Positions 1 through 8,251 are shown, counted from the first letter of the stretch. The stretch: 33,958 nt of DNA from an uncultured Opitutia bacterium (GCA_903948415.1 CAJAYO010000820.1:1-33958), one strand, 5' to 3'. Numbers and translations are program-made. The notes: generated by a model from the sequence alone, not told the origin.

Positions 1-1340
1 AGGTGCTGCTCAACCGGTACGGTCCGGTCGGCGTGTTGGTCAACGACCGGGGTGACGTCATTTACATCCACGGCCGGACCGGGGCCTATCTCGAGCCCGC
101 GACGGGCGGATCGGCCCGGCTCAATGTGCTCGAGATGGCGCGGGCGGGCCTGGCGGAGGAGTTGCGCATCGCGCTGCGGCAGGCGGCGGCCGGCGAGACC
201 GAGGTGGTGCGGGACAACGTGAAGGTGAACGGCAATGGCGACCCTACGCGGGTGAACGTGACGGTGTGCCGGCTGGCGGAACCGGAGCCGCTGCGCGGAT
301 TGCTGCTGGTGGTTTTCCGGCCGGTCGCCGTCGCGCCGCGCGCGAAGGTGCGGGTGGAAAAGGGCGGGCCGCACCGGAACGAGCACCTCGTGCATGCGCT
401 CCAGGAGGCGAAGGAATCGCTCCGCGCCACGGTCGAGGAACTGGCGACCTCCAACGAGGAGTTGAATTCGGCCAACGAGGAGCTCCAGAGCCTCAACGAG
501 GAAATGCAGAGCAGCAACGAGGAGCTGGAAACTTCCCGCGAAGAGCTGCAGTCGCTCAACGAGGAACTGTCCAACGTCAACGCGGAGCAGTCGACCAAGG
601 TCGAGGAGCTGGCGCAGGCCCGCGACGACATGCAGAATCTGCTGAACAGCACGGAGGTCGCGACCGTTTTCCTCGACAACGAGCTGCACATCCGGCGCTA
701 CACCGAGACGGCGAGCGCGCTGATCAACCTGATTGCGACCGACGTGGGCCGGCCGTTGTCCGACCAGACGTCGAAGCTGAAATACGCGGGGCTGGCGGAG
801 GACTGCCGGGAGGTGTTGAAGACGTTGCGCGCCCGGCAGGCCGAGGTGGAAACAGTCGACGGCACCTGGCACCTGATGCGGATTCTGCCGTACCGGACGA
901 TCGAGAATGCGATCGGCGGGGTGGTGATCACGTTCGTGGACATCACCGGCGTGACCCTGGCGGAGCGAGCCGGGCGGGAGGAGCGGGAATATTTCGAGAG
1001 CATCTTCCAGACGGTCCGGGAGCCGCTGCTGGTGCTCGACGAGCAGCTGCGGCTGGTGTCCGCCAACAAGGCGTTTTACACGCTGTTCCATTGGCGGTCG
1101 CGCCAGGTTGAGGGCGAGTTGATTTACGAAATCGGCGGCGGCGGCTGGGACCGGCCGGAATTACGGCGCCAGCTGGAGCAGGTGCTCTCGGAGAAAACGG
1201 CCGTGGACGGGTTTCGCCTGGAGGCCGATTTTCCGAAGGCGGGGCATCGGGTGCTGCTGCTCAATGCCCGCCGCTTGGTCCAACGCGCGGGGATGCCGGC
1301 CATGATTCTGCTGGCCCTCCAAGACATCACGGGAAAATAG
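1..1340 (+). CDS. CheB/CheR fusion protein with PAS domains, C-terminal part (5' partial)
   Basis: The gene is open at the left edge; no credible start is visible, so the CheB and CheR enzyme domains probably lie upstream. The visible 445 residues begin with the segment that normally follows the CheR methyltransferase in CheB/CheR-PAS fusions (VYIHGR-like motif, here VIYIHGRTGAYL). Next comes a long coiled coil at about residues 130-205, built from repeated SNEEL/LNEEL heptads, which is the hallmark of this family. A PAS domain follows at about 210-325 and a second at about 330-445. There is no kinase domain. The gene ends 7 bases before the next start and is surely co-transcribed with the histidine kinase and response regulator behind it. 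Members of this family relay chemosensory or sensory signals in the cytoplasm; the actual stimulus is unknown. Confidence 0.88.
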   Translation, partial: VLLNRYGPVGVLVNDRGDVIYIHGRTGAYLEPATGGSARLNVLEMARAGLAEELRIALRQAAAGETEVVRDNVKVNGNGDPTRVNVTVCRLAEPEPLRGLLLVVFRPVAVAPRAKVRVEKGGPHRNEHLVHALQEAKESLRATVEELATSNEELNSANEELQSLNEEMQSSNEELETSREELQSLNEELSNVNAEQSTKVEELAQARDDMQNLLNSTEVATVFLDNELHIRRYTETASALINLIATDVGRPLSDQTSKLKYAGLAEDCREVLKTLRARQAEVETVDGTWHLMRILPYRTIENAIGGVVITFVDITGVTLAERAGREEREYFESIFQTVREPLLVLDEQLRLVSANKAFYTLFHWRSRQVEGELIYEIGGGGWDRPELRRQLEQVLSEKTAVDGFRLEADFPKAGHRVLLLNARRLVQRAGMPAMILLALQDITGK

Positions 1341-1347
1341 TCCACCC

Positions 1348-3402
1348 ATGGCTGCTTCGCCCAAACCTCGCCGGAAGGCGACCACGCCCGCGCTTGCGCT
1401 TGCCCCCCAGCCCAGCCTCCGCGAACGGGCGGAGAGCCGTTTGCCGCCCGCCCCGCCGCCCGGGAGCGGTCCGCCGGGGGGCGACACCCTCGCCACGCTG
1501 CATGAACTCCGGGTGCACCAGATGGAGCTGGAGATTCAAAATGAGGAACTGCGCCGCGCCCAGGTGGAGCTCGCGCAATCGCGCGACCGTTATGCCGATC
1601 TGTTTGAGTTTGCGCCGGCCGGCTACCTGTCGCTCGACCCGGCCGGAACGATTCTCGAGGCCAACCTGACGGCGGCCGCCTTTTTGGGCCGGGATCGCGG
1701 CAAACTGCTGGGCAAACCGTTTGCCCGCTTTGTGGCGGCGGCGTCGCAGGACACCCTCCATCTGCACCGCATGCGGGTCCGGGCCAGTTCCTCGCGCCAA
1801 GTGACCGAAGTGCAGGTGCGTCCCCCGGCCCCGGTCGTGCGGTGGGTCGAACTCCAGTCCACCTGGCGCGGTGCCGAAGCGGGCCGGGCGCCCGAGTGGC
1901 GGATCGCCTTGGTCGACGTGACCGGCCGGAAAGACGCGGACCGCCTGATCATCCTCAACCAGGACCTGGAGCGGCGCATCGCGCAGCGTACGATCGACGC
2001 CCATACGAGCGGGCGCCACTTGGCCGGGATCCTCAGTTCGACGATGGACGCCATCATCAGCACGGACGAGGCGCAGCGGATCGTGCTGTTCAACCGGGCG
2101 GCCGAGAAGATGTTTGGGATGACGGCGGATCAGATCGTGGGGCTGCCGCTGGGGCGCTTGATTCCGGGGGGCGGCCAGATCGCCCATCGGCGGAAATTCC
2201 GGGAGTTCGCGGATGAGGCCGAGACGAGCCGGCGCATGGGCCGGCCGGGGTTGGTGCACGGGCGGCGGGCGGACGGCTCGACCTTCCCCGCCGAGGTGTC
2301 GATCTCGAAGGTCGACGTCGGCGACGAACGGGTGTTCACGGCGATTTTGCGGGATGTTTCGGAGCGGGTGCAGGCGGAGGAAGAACAGCGCCGGAGCGAC
2401 GAGATCATGGCGGATTTTTTCCTGACCGCGCCGATGGGCCTGCTGTGGGTGGGCCCGGACGGTCGCGTCGAGCGGGTGAACCGTGTGGAGCTGCAGTTGC
2501 TCGGCCGGCCCAGCGAGGCGGTGGTGGGCCAACACGTCGCGGCACTCCACAGCGATGCCGTCAGCGTGGGCACGTTGTTGGATCAACTTTCCCGCAACGA
2601 ACCGGTGGCAAACTTCCATCTGACCGTGCGCACCTCGGAAGGCGCCTTGCGGCATCTGCTGATCGATGCGAACGGCCTGTGGGAGAAGGGCCGGCTGGTG
2701 CATTCGCGCTGGTGCGTCCGCGACATCAGCCGGCGGCTTGAATTGGAACGGGAGGTCCTCTCGATCGCCGAAGAGGAGCGGGCGCGGATCGGCCAGGACC
2801 TGCACGACGATTTGTGCCAGCAGTTGGTGGCGATCGAGTATGCGAACGAGACGTTGGCGGCGCAGTGGGGGGAGAAGGCCCCGGCCGCCGCGGAGAAGGC
2901 GCACGGGCTGTCCCGGCGGCTGCAGAAAGTCGCCGAGCTGGCCCGCGAACTGGCGCGCGGCCTGACCCCGAACCTGCAGATCGGGCCCGACGGGCTGACC
3001 GCGGCATTGCATGAATTGGCCGACAACACGCGGCGGGTTTTCGAGCGCGACTGCCGCGTCACCTGCCCGGTGCCGATCCGGCTGCGCGACCCGTCGATCG
3101 CCGTGCATCTCTACCGGATCGCGCAGGAAGCGGTGGGCAACGCCATCCGGCACGGCAAGGCGAAGCAGATTGTCATCCGTCTCGCGGCCCAGGGCCGCGA
3201 TCTGTTCCTCGGGGTGGAGGACGATGGGATCGGGCTGCCGGCCGAGCCGACGAAGGGATTGGGCGCCGGGTTTCGCATCATGCAATACCGCCTCGGGATG
3301 ATCGGCGGCTCGCTGGCGCTGCAGCGGATGCCGCACGGCGGCACCGCCATCGTTTGCACTGTCCGGGATGCGGTCCTGGCCGACGCCACTCTTCCGTCAT
3401 GA
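1348..3402 (+). CDS. PAS-domain sensor histidine kinase (HisKA_3, NarX/DegS type)
   Basis: This 684-residue cytoplasmic kinase has no membrane segment. A proline-rich N-terminus is followed by a coiled coil at about residues 50-80 (LRVHQMELEIQNEELRRAQ), which usually precedes PAS domains in such kinases. Three PAS domains lie at about 82-197, 226-345 and 350-468. The HisKA_3 dimerisation domain has the phospho-accepting His486 in GQDLHDDLCQQL. The C-terminal ATPase domain has the N-box Asn598 (GNAIRHGKA) and a DDGIGL G1 box. HisKA_3 kinases phosphorylate LuxR-type response regulators, and one is encoded directly downstream with an ATGA start/stop overlap. The partner assignment is therefore strong, while the signal sensed by the PAS domains cannot be read from the sequence. 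Confidence 0.93.
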   Translation: MAASPKPRRKATTPALALAPQPSLRERAESRLPPAPPPGSGPPGGDTLATLHELRVHQMELEIQNEELRRAQVELAQSRDRYADLFEFAPAGYLSLDPAGTILEANLTAAAFLGRDRGKLLGKPFARFVAAASQDTLHLHRMRVRASSSRQVTEVQVRPPAPVVRWVELQSTWRGAEAGRAPEWRIALVDVTGRKDADRLIILNQDLERRIAQRTIDAHTSGRHLAGILSSTMDAIISTDEAQRIVLFNRAAEKMFGMTADQIVGLPLGRLIPGGGQIAHRRKFREFADEAETSRRMGRPGLVHGRRADGSTFPAEVSISKVDVGDERVFTAILRDVSERVQAEEEQRRSDEIMADFFLTAPMGLLWVGPDGRVERVNRVELQLLGRPSEAVVGQHVAALHSDAVSVGTLLDQLSRNEPVANFHLTVRTSEGALRHLLIDANGLWEKGRLVHSRWCVRDISRRLELEREVLSIAEEERARIGQDLHDDLCQQLVAIEYANETLAAQWGEKAPAAAEKAHGLSRRLQKVAELARELARGLTPNLQIGPDGLTAALHELADNTRRVFERDCRVTCPVPIRLRDPSIAVHLYRIAQEAVGNAIRHGKAKQIVIRLAAQGRDLFLGVEDDGIGLPAEPTKGLGAGFRIMQYRLGMIGGSLALQRMPHGGTAIVCTVRDAVLADATLPS

Positions 3403-4091
3403 AAACCACCCGACCCTCGCCTCCGCCGCCGCCGCGCTCCGTCCGGAAAAAGATCCTCGTGGTCGACGACCATCCGATGACCCGGCTGGGCGTCACCGAA
3501 CGCCTCCGGATCGAGCCGGACCTGGCCGTGTGCGCGGACGTCGGCTCCGCGAAAGAAGCGCTGGCGGCGGTCGAGAAACTCGCCCCCGATCTGGTGCTGG
3601 TGGATCTCTCGATGGGGGAGCGCAGCGGACTGGAGCTGATCAAGGACCTGCACGCGTTGCACCCGCACGTGCCCGTATTGGTTTTCTCAATGCACTACGA
3701 GACGCTTTACGCCGAGCGCGCGCTGCGGGCGGGGGCGCGCGGCTACGTCATGAAGAGCGAAGGGGCGGAAAAACTGATCAGCGCCGTCCGCGCCGTGTTG
3801 AGCGGGAATGTGTATCTCAGTCCGGTGATGCGCGACCGGGCGGTCCACCGCTTTGCCCGCGGCCCGGCGGCGGTCAAGGGCGACAACGCCGCCGCACTGA
3901 GCGACCGCGAGCTGGAGGTGTTCGAGCTGATCGGGCAGGGGCTCGGCACGCGGCAGATCTCCGAGCGGTTGAAGCTGAGCACGAGCACCGTGGAAACCCA
4001 CCGGTCCCATATCAAAGAGAAGCTGAACCTGAGCAGCGCGACGGAACTGGTGCGCGCGGCCGTGGAGTGGACGGCCGGCCGCGGTCACTGA
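3399..4091 (+). CDS. LuxR/NarL-family response regulator
   Basis: The protein has 230 residues. The receiver domain occupies about residues 17-135, with acidic pocket residues in VVDDHP, phospho-acceptor Asp69 (LVLVDLSMG) and the conserved Lys in YVMKSEG. A LuxR-type helix-turn-helix lies at about 165-225 (LSDRELEVFELIGQGLGTRQ, STSTVETHRSHI). I chose the ATG that overlaps the kinase stop codon (ATGA) rather than a non-ATG codon 45 bases upstream, because the usual N-terminus precedes KILVVDD by only a few residues. Here a proline run (RPSPPPPPRS) fills that space. It almost certainly receives phosphate from the upstream kinase and acts as a DNA-binding transcription factor. The target genes are unknown; the PocR-AraC gene downstream is one candidate. 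Confidence 0.93.
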   Translation: MKTTRPSPPPPPRSVRKKILVVDDHPMTRLGVTERLRIEPDLAVCADVGSAKEALAAVEKLAPDLVLVDLSMGERSGLELIKDLHALHPHVPVLVFSMHYETLYAERALRAGARGYVMKSEGAEKLISAVRAVLSGNVYLSPVMRDRAVHRFARGPAAVKGDNAAALSDRELEVFELIGQGLGTRQISERLKLSTSTVETHRSHIKEKLNLSSATELVRAAVEWTAGRGH

Positions 4092-4117
4092 CCCGGGCGC
4101 GGCGAACGGGCGCCGGC

Positions 4118-4140
4118 GGCATCGTGGAAACCACGATGCC
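4118..4140. terminator. Perfect 10-bp hairpin after the two-component operon
   Basis: GGCATCGTGG, loop AAA, CCACGATGCC: a perfect inverted repeat 27 bases after the response-regulator stop. There is no T-tract, so it may act as a weak terminator, an mRNA 3' stabiliser or simply an extragenic palindrome. The terminator reading is an inference from its position. Confidence 0.5.
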
Positions 4141-4197
4141 CGGATAGCCAGCGTACCGATGGCGGACCGTGGCCCATTTGGCTATTGTCCGGGCCTC

Positions 4198-4485
4198 ATG
4201 AAGACCCCGTCGAATACCCCCGCGCGCGGATTGCCGGCGACTGCGCCCGAAAGCCGGACCTGGCCCGGTCCCGAAGGGTTGGTCGCCGAACCGTCGCAGC
4301 ACGATCATCATGTGGCCGTGCTGGCCCACGCGGTGTGGGAAAAGAACGGCCGTCCGCCGGGCCGGCAGCGACAATACCGGCACGAAGTGGATGCGCAGTT
4401 GCGCGCCACGCGCCATTGGCTGGAGCAGGACCTGTCTTCCCGGGCGTCGCCCGGTCCGGATGCGAGCCCCGTCGGCGCGCCGTGA
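4198..4485 (+). CDS. Small DUF2934-like protein
   Basis: The protein has 95 residues from the ATG at 4198; an in-frame ATG also exists at 4159, giving 108 residues. The central part, HAVWEKNGRPPGRQRQY followed by HEVDAQL, resembles the DUF2934 pattern (A-x-x-L/I-W-x-x-x-G-x-P-x-G-x) found in small proteins of Proteobacteria and Verrucomicrobiota. There is no signal peptide or membrane segment, and the tails look disordered (Pro/Ser-rich). The function of DUF2934 is unknown. The next gene starts 3 bases after the stop, so the two are probably translated from one message. Similarity is by eye and moderate. Confidence 0.6.
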   Translation: MKTPSNTPARGLPATAPESRTWPGPEGLVAEPSQHDHHVAVLAHAVWEKNGRPPGRQRQYRHEVDAQLRATRHWLEQDLSSRASPGPDASPVGAP

Positions 4486-4488
4486 GCC

Positions 4489-5439
4489 ATGACCTTCTTC
4501 GAACACCCGGCGGCACCGCGATGGATGCCCGTTCCGGTCGGGGACGGCGCGCCGAACGGAGCGGCGGCGGAGGAACTGGTCGCGCGGCTGCGGGGCGCGG
4601 AGGTTTTCGGGCAGTTCAAGGCGGCCTTCGAATTGATCGCGGGCGTGGAACTGCGGCTGGCGGTGCCGGGCAACCGGGAGCTGGCGTCGCGGGACGGGCC
4701 GCACGGCAATGCGTTTTGCGCGCTTTTGGCCGCGCGTCCGGCGACGGCGGAGCGGTGCCGCGCCTGTCAGTGTGCGGCGCGCGAGGCGGCCGGCCGGCAG
4801 ACGCGGACGCGCAGGTGTTTCGCCGGGCTGTGCGAATCGGTGGTGCCGGTGCGGATGGGTGAAACGGTGGTCGCGCAGTTCGAGGTCGGGCAGGTCCGGT
4901 TGGCGCCCCCGTCGCCGGCGCAGTTTGACCGGTTGGTCCGGCGGTTGCAGCGGTGGGATCCGGACGTGGAGGAGGGGCGGATCCGGGCGGGCTATTTCCG
5001 GACGCGGGTGATCGAGCCGCGAAAATACCGGGCGCTCCTGCGGATGTTGGAGGGGTTCGGGGGTTATCTGGCGTTGGTGAGCAACGGGCTGGTTGTGGCG
5101 GCCGCCGCGTCGCATCAACCCGTGATCGAACGCGCGAAAACGTTCGTCGATGCGAATATCGGGGCGCGGATCGGTCTGGGGGCGGTGGCGCGCGCGGTGG
5201 AGCGCACGCCGTGTTATTTCTGCAAACTGTTCCGGCGGGAAACGGGACTGCGGTTCACGGATTATCTGACGCGGCGGCGCATCGAAAAGGCGAAGCAACT
5301 GCTGCTCGATCCCCACGCGCGGATCGGCGAGGCGGCCTATGCGGCGGGGTTCCAGTCGCTCTCGCAGTTCAACCGGGCGTTCAAGCGGGTGATGGGCGAG
5401 CAGCCGACGACGTGGCGCGAGCACACGGGGCTGCACTGA
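4489..5439 (+). CDS. AraC-family transcriptional regulator with PocR sensory domain
   Basis: The protein has 316 residues. The N-terminal half (about 35-190) looks like a PocR ligand-binding domain. It has the family's cysteine-rich core (Cys77, Cys90, Cys93, Cys95, Cys110, Cys115; ERCRACQCAA and CFAGLCESVVPV) and the sequence VAQFEVGQV. PocR domains are PAS-like sensors thought to bind small hydrocarbon derivatives such as propanediol; the cysteine cluster could also hold a metal. The C-terminal 100 residues form the AraC double helix-turn-helix (SLSQFNRAFKRVMGEQPTTW). It is probably a transcription activator that responds to a metabolite. No propanediol-type pathway genes are visible nearby, so its target is likely elsewhere. 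Confidence 0.88.
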   Translation: MTFFEHPAAPRWMPVPVGDGAPNGAAAEELVARLRGAEVFGQFKAAFELIAGVELRLAVPGNRELASRDGPHGNAFCALLAARPATAERCRACQCAAREAAGRQTRTRRCFAGLCESVVPVRMGETVVAQFEVGQVRLAPPSPAQFDRLVRRLQRWDPDVEEGRIRAGYFRTRVIEPRKYRALLRMLEGFGGYLALVSNGLVVAAAASHQPVIERAKTFVDANIGARIGLGAVARAVERTPCYFCKLFRRETGLRFTDYLTRRRIEKAKQLLLDPHARIGEAAYAAGFQSLSQFNRAFKRVMGEQPTTWREHTGLH

Positions 5440-5472
5440 GGCGCGGCCGGGGGCGGCGCGCACGGCGCGGGT

Positions 5473-6291
5473 TCAGGGGGCCGGCTTGAGGCGGACTTCG
5501 AAGAGTTTCGGCCAGTGCTTGCCGGTGACGAAGAGGCGGTCGGCCGTGGCGTCGTAGGCGAGGCCGTTGAGCACATCGGTGGCGGGCGTGCGGTCGGCGG
5601 CCGGGAGGAGGCCGGAGAAATCGATCACGCCGCGGACGCGGCCGGTGGCGGGGTCGATGCGGGCGACGGTCTGGCTTTGCCAGATATTCGCGTAGACCTC
5701 GCCGCGGATGAATTCGAGTTCGTTGAGGAGGCGGAGCGGCTGGCCGTCGCGGGTGACGGCGAGCGTGCGTGTGACCGAGAGGGTGGCGGGGTCGAGGAAG
5801 CGGAGTTGGTCGGTGCCGTCGCTGAGGATCAGGGAGCGGCCGTCGGTGGTGAGGCCCCAGCCCTCGCCGGCGTAGGCGAATTCCTTTTCGAGGGCGAAGG
5901 TGGCGAGGTCGTAGACGAACCCTTTTTGGCTCTGCCAGGTGAGCTGGTAGATTTTTCCGCCGAGCACGGTCATGCCCTCGGCGAAATACTGCGAGGGGAC
6001 GCGGACCTGTTGGAGGATGCGGCCGGTGGCGAGGTCGACGCGGCGGAGGGTGGATCGGCCGTTGAGGCCGGTGCTTTCGAGCAGGTGTCCGTCGCAGTAG
6101 ACGAGGCCCTGGGTGAAGGCGTCGGGGTCGTGGGGATACGCGTGGACGACCTCGTAGGTGAAGGCGGAGACGGGGGCCGCGGCGGCCGGGGCGGCGCGGT
6201 CGGGAGCGGCGGAACGGGCGTCGCAGCCGGCGAGGCCGGCGACGGCGAACGCGAGCAGCGCGGTGACCGGCGGGCGCGCGGAGGTGTTCAC
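5473..6291 (-). CDS. Glutaminyl-peptide cyclotransferase, putative lipoprotein
   Basis: The protein has 272 residues from a GTG start; no ATG is available nearby. The N-terminus is a short signal peptide ending in a lipobox (VAGLAGC, Cys23), so the mature protein is probably lipid-anchored and periplasmic. The rest is the five-bladed beta-propeller of plant/bacterial-type glutamine cyclotransferases, with signature segments YPHDPDAFTQGL, NELEFIRGEVYANIW and NGLAYD. These enzymes turn N-terminal Gln into pyroglutamate; the substrate here is unknown. It starts 7 bases after the stop of the upstream small protein gene (6299-6736), so the two probably form an operon. Confidence 0.9.
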   Translation of the reverse strand: MNTSARPPVTALLAFAVAGLAGCDARSAAPDRAAPAAAAPVSAFTYEVVHAYPHDPDAFTQGLVYCDGHLLESTGLNGRSTLRRVDLATGRILQQVRVPSQYFAEGMTVLGGKIYQLTWQSQKGFVYDLATFALEKEFAYAGEGWGLTTDGRSLILSDGTDQLRFLDPATLSVTRTLAVTRDGQPLRLLNELEFIRGEVYANIWQSQTVARIDPATGRVRGVIDFSGLLPAADRTPATDVLNGLAYDATADRLFVTGKHWPKLFEVRLKPAP

Positions 6292-6298
6292 CCGGACC

Positions 6299-6736
6299 TT
6301 ACTCCTTCGGGATTTCGTTGTTGGTCTTGATGACGAGGACGGGAGTCTTGGATTTCACCCAGACATCGGCCTCTTTGAGGAACTTCGCCGGGACGGCCTC
6401 GAGGGCTTCGCCGACGGTTTTGACCGGGAGGAGGCGGCCTTTTTTCGTGGTGTTGTAGTCGTAGGAGCTGCGGAAGACGCGGTCGAGGGTGGTCGACGGG
6501 CTCTCGCTCTCGGGGATTTGGACGACCCAGCCGACGAAATCGTTGGGGGGGAGGCGGCCCTCGGGGTCGCTGACGATGATGACGAACTGTTTTTTGACCG
6601 CGGGCGGTTTGTCGCCTTCGGCGCCCTCGGGTTCGACGGCCAGGTTCATTTCCTCGAGGACGCGACGGAGGGTCGCGGGATCGATTTCGTTTTTCTTCAG
6701 AATTTCAGCAACCTTGCTGACGTCGATTTTGGCCAT
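6299..6736 (-). CDS. Conserved-looking hypothetical protein
   Basis: The protein has 145 residues, beginning MAKIDVSKVAEIL. I do not recognise the family. The first 40 residues form a helical, charged segment (LKKNEIDPATLRRVLEEMN), followed by an acidic linker. The compact remainder contains FVIIVSDPEG, VGWVVQIPE, RSSYDYNTTKKGR and a C-terminal strand TPVLVIKTNNEIPK. There is no signal peptide, so it is cytoplasmic. The ORF could extend 82 residues upstream, but that part is Arg/Pro-rich and low in information, so I chose the internal ATG. It lies upstream of, and is probably co-transcribed with, the glutaminyl cyclase gene, and is divergent from the HEPN/MNT pair. No function is assigned. 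Confidence 0.75.
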   Translation of the reverse strand: MAKIDVSKVAEILKKNEIDPATLRRVLEEMNLAVEPEGAEGDKPPAVKKQFVIIVSDPEGRLPPNDFVGWVVQIPESESPSTTLDRVFRSSYDYNTTKKGRLLPVKTVGEALEAVPAKFLKEADVWVKSKTPVLVIKTNNEIPKE

Positions 6737-6958
6737 GATGTGTTTGGATTCGGGAAAGGATGAGAGGACAGGAAGGCGCGGGGATGACAAAGCCAATCTT
6801 CCGGGGCCGCGGGTGGGGCGCCTTTCAGTTTGCGGCCAACGCATCGGCCGCGTGGGCAAAGGCGTCTCGCCGCGACGACCGCTGACGCCGCGGAGAGGCG
6901 GCCCGACCAGCGAGACGCGCCCTTTTTGCCGGGAAGGGAGATTCGTCCAGGGTGAAAC

Positions 6959-6967
6959 AGGAGGTGA
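6959..6967 (+). promoter_or_regulatory. Strong Shine-Dalgarno sequence of the HEPN gene
   Basis: AGGAGGTGA, a full match to the anti-SD, sits 7 bases before the ATG at 6975. It fixes the start of the HEPN gene and is unusual here, since most genes in this window have weak or no SD. Strong translation of the first gene of a toxin-antitoxin pair supports recent arrival from another genome. Confidence 0.8.
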
Positions 6968-6974
6968 GATTGGA

Positions 6975-7430
6975 ATGGGCAAGGCAGGTTGGGATGTGCA
7001 CGTTTGGGGTATGATTCCGAATCAGGACGTGCGCTGGAAACAGCGTTTCCAGAACTTCGACCGCGCCTTTGGGCTGCTGCGGCAGGCGTTGGAGCGTGGT
7101 CCGGGAGTCTTGTCGCCGTTGGAAAAAGAGGGGGTGATCCAGCGGTTCGAATACTCCTTCGAACTGGCCTGGAAGACCGTGAAGGATTTTCTCGAAGCGG
7201 GTGGCCTCACGATTTCCCCGGTCGTGCCGCGCCAGGTGCTGAAGGACGCTTTTGCGGCCAAACTGCTGGTCGATGGTCAGGTTTGGATCGATATGCTGGA
7301 TCACCGCAACTTGCTCGCGCACACCTATGACTCCGCGGTCTTCGAAAAAGCGGTCGACGCCATCGCGGCCCGCTACGTGCCCGCCATGGCAGAACTGCGC
7401 GGTTATTTGGCGAATCAGGCCAACGCATGA
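6975..7430 (+). CDS. hepT: HEPN-domain toxin (HepT / HI0074-like, nucleotidyltransferase partner)
   Basis: The protein has 151 residues. The C-terminal two thirds match the HI0074-type nucleotidyltransferase substrate-binding (HEPN) family: RFEYSFELAWKTVKDFL, then DMLDHRNLLAHTYD. The HEPN catalytic motif R-x4-H-x-Y is complete (Arg111, His116, Tyr118). In characterised HepT proteins this motif carries the RNase activity, and the tyrosine is the residue AMPylated by the antitoxin. The start is fixed by a perfect Shine-Dalgarno sequence. The stop overlaps the start of the MNT gene (ATGA), the normal arrangement of these pairs. HepT/MntA is known as a toxin-antitoxin pair in which the nucleotidyltransferase modifies the HEPN toxin. 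Whether this one is an active toxin is inferred from intact motifs. Confidence 0.9.
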   Translation: MGKAGWDVHVWGMIPNQDVRWKQRFQNFDRAFGLLRQALERGPGVLSPLEKEGVIQRFEYSFELAWKTVKDFLEAGGLTISPVVPRQVLKDAFAAKLLVDGQVWIDMLDHRNLLAHTYDSAVFEKAVDAIAARYVPAMAELRGYLANQANA

Positions 7431-7720
7431 GTGCTCCTCCTTTGGCCCAGCGCGAACTGGAGTTGTTGCGCGGGGTGTTTCGGAGGCATCCTGAAGTGAC
7501 GGCAGTCCGGATTTTTGGATCCCGGGCCAAGGGGAATCATACGCCCAGTTCGGATATCGACCTGGCGGTGTGGGGCGACGTGGATGACCTTCGGGCGGAG
7601 GCCATCGCCGCAGAGCTGGAGGAATTGCCGCTGCCTTATCACTACGACGTAAAGCCGTTCGAAGGGATCAAGCTCCGCACGTTGCGGGAACACATCGAGC
7701 GGGTGGGCATTTTGCTGTAG
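7427..7720 (+). CDS. mntA: MNT-domain minimal nucleotidyltransferase antitoxin (MntA / HI0073-like)
   Basis: The protein has 97 residues, typical for a minimal nucleotidyltransferase. The signature GS-x10-D-x-D is exact: Gly31-Ser32 in FGSRAKGNHTPSSDIDLAVW, with catalytic Asp43 and Asp45. The start overlaps the HEPN gene stop by 4 bases, so the two are translationally coupled. Known MntA enzymes neutralise HepT by transferring AMP units to the tyrosine of its R-x4-H-x-Y motif, and both halves of that chemistry are intact here. Codon choice in this pair is less G+C-biased than in the neighbours, in keeping with mobile accessory DNA. Confidence 0.9.
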   Translation: MSAPPLAQRELELLRGVFRRHPEVTAVRIFGSRAKGNHTPSSDIDLAVWGDVDDLRAEAIAAELEELPLPYHYDVKPFEGIKLRTLREHIERVGILL

Positions 7721-7735
7721 CCGTTGTCATTTTGC

Positions 7736-8251
7736 ATGAATCCGAAACCTGACGAGTGGTTTGATGTGGTGAACGCGCGCGACGAAGTGGTCGGGCGGGA
7801 GACGCGGCGGGTGGTGCATGCGACGGGGCTGTGGCACCGGGCGGTGCATGTGCTCGTATTCGACCGGGCCGGACGGGTGTTTTTGCAGAAGCGGTCGATG
7901 AAAAAGGATCTGTCGCCGGGGTTGTGGGATTCGTCGTGCTCGGGGCATCTCGACGCGGGGGAAGACTACGATGCGGCGGCGGTGCGGGAACTGGGCGAGG
8001 AGATCGGGGTGCGCGGGACCGCGGGGCTGGAGCGGTGGTTCCGGCTCGACGCGTGCGAGGAGACGGGGTGGGAGTTTTGCTGGATTTACCGGCTGCGGCA
8101 CGACGGTCCGTTCGTGCTGCACCCGGACGAGATCGACGCGGGGGAGTGGCTGGAGCGGGCCGAACTCGCGCGCCGGATGGCGGCGCGCCCGCAGGACTAC
8201 TGTTCGTCGTTCACGCTGATCTGGCAGCGGGTGGCGCGGGAGCCGGCGTAG
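7736..8251 (+). CDS. Nudix hydrolase (IPP isomerase-like fold, YfcD-type)
   Basis: The protein has 171 residues. A complete Nudix box runs from Gly70 to Val92 (GHLDAGE, then RELGEEIGV), so metal binding and pyrophosphate hydrolysis should be intact. The upstream FLQKRSMKKDLSPGLWDSS segment and the N-terminal EWFDVVNARDEVVGRETR segment are typical of the YfcD/Nudix group related to isopentenyl-diphosphate isomerase. Substrates of this group are poorly defined. It starts 15 bases after the MNT stop but is probably independent of the toxin-antitoxin pair. I chose the ATG at 7736 over a TTG four codons upstream. Confidence 0.88.
   Translation: MNPKPDEWFDVVNARDEVVGRETRRVVHATGLWHRAVHVLVFDRAGRVFLQKRSMKKDLSPGLWDSSCSGHLDAGEDYDAAAVRELGEEIGVRGTAGLERWFRLDACEETGWEFCWIYRLRHDGPFVLHPDEIDAGEWLERAELARRMAARPQDYCSSFTLIWQRVAREPA

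Noticed and set aside
1327-3336. A 669-codon frame antisense to the PAS kinase
   Set aside because: Its composition is typical of an antisense shadow in G+C-rich DNA, while the plus strand encodes a complete kinase with all motifs.
6737-6982. 82-residue upstream extension of the hypothetical protein at 6299-6736
   Set aside because: The sequence is Arg/Pro-rich and low in information, and it would overlap the Shine-Dalgarno and start of the divergent HEPN gene.
7136-7156. tRNA T-loop-like GGTTCGAAT
   Set aside because: It lies inside the well-supported HEPN coding sequence, and no cloverleaf arms surround it.
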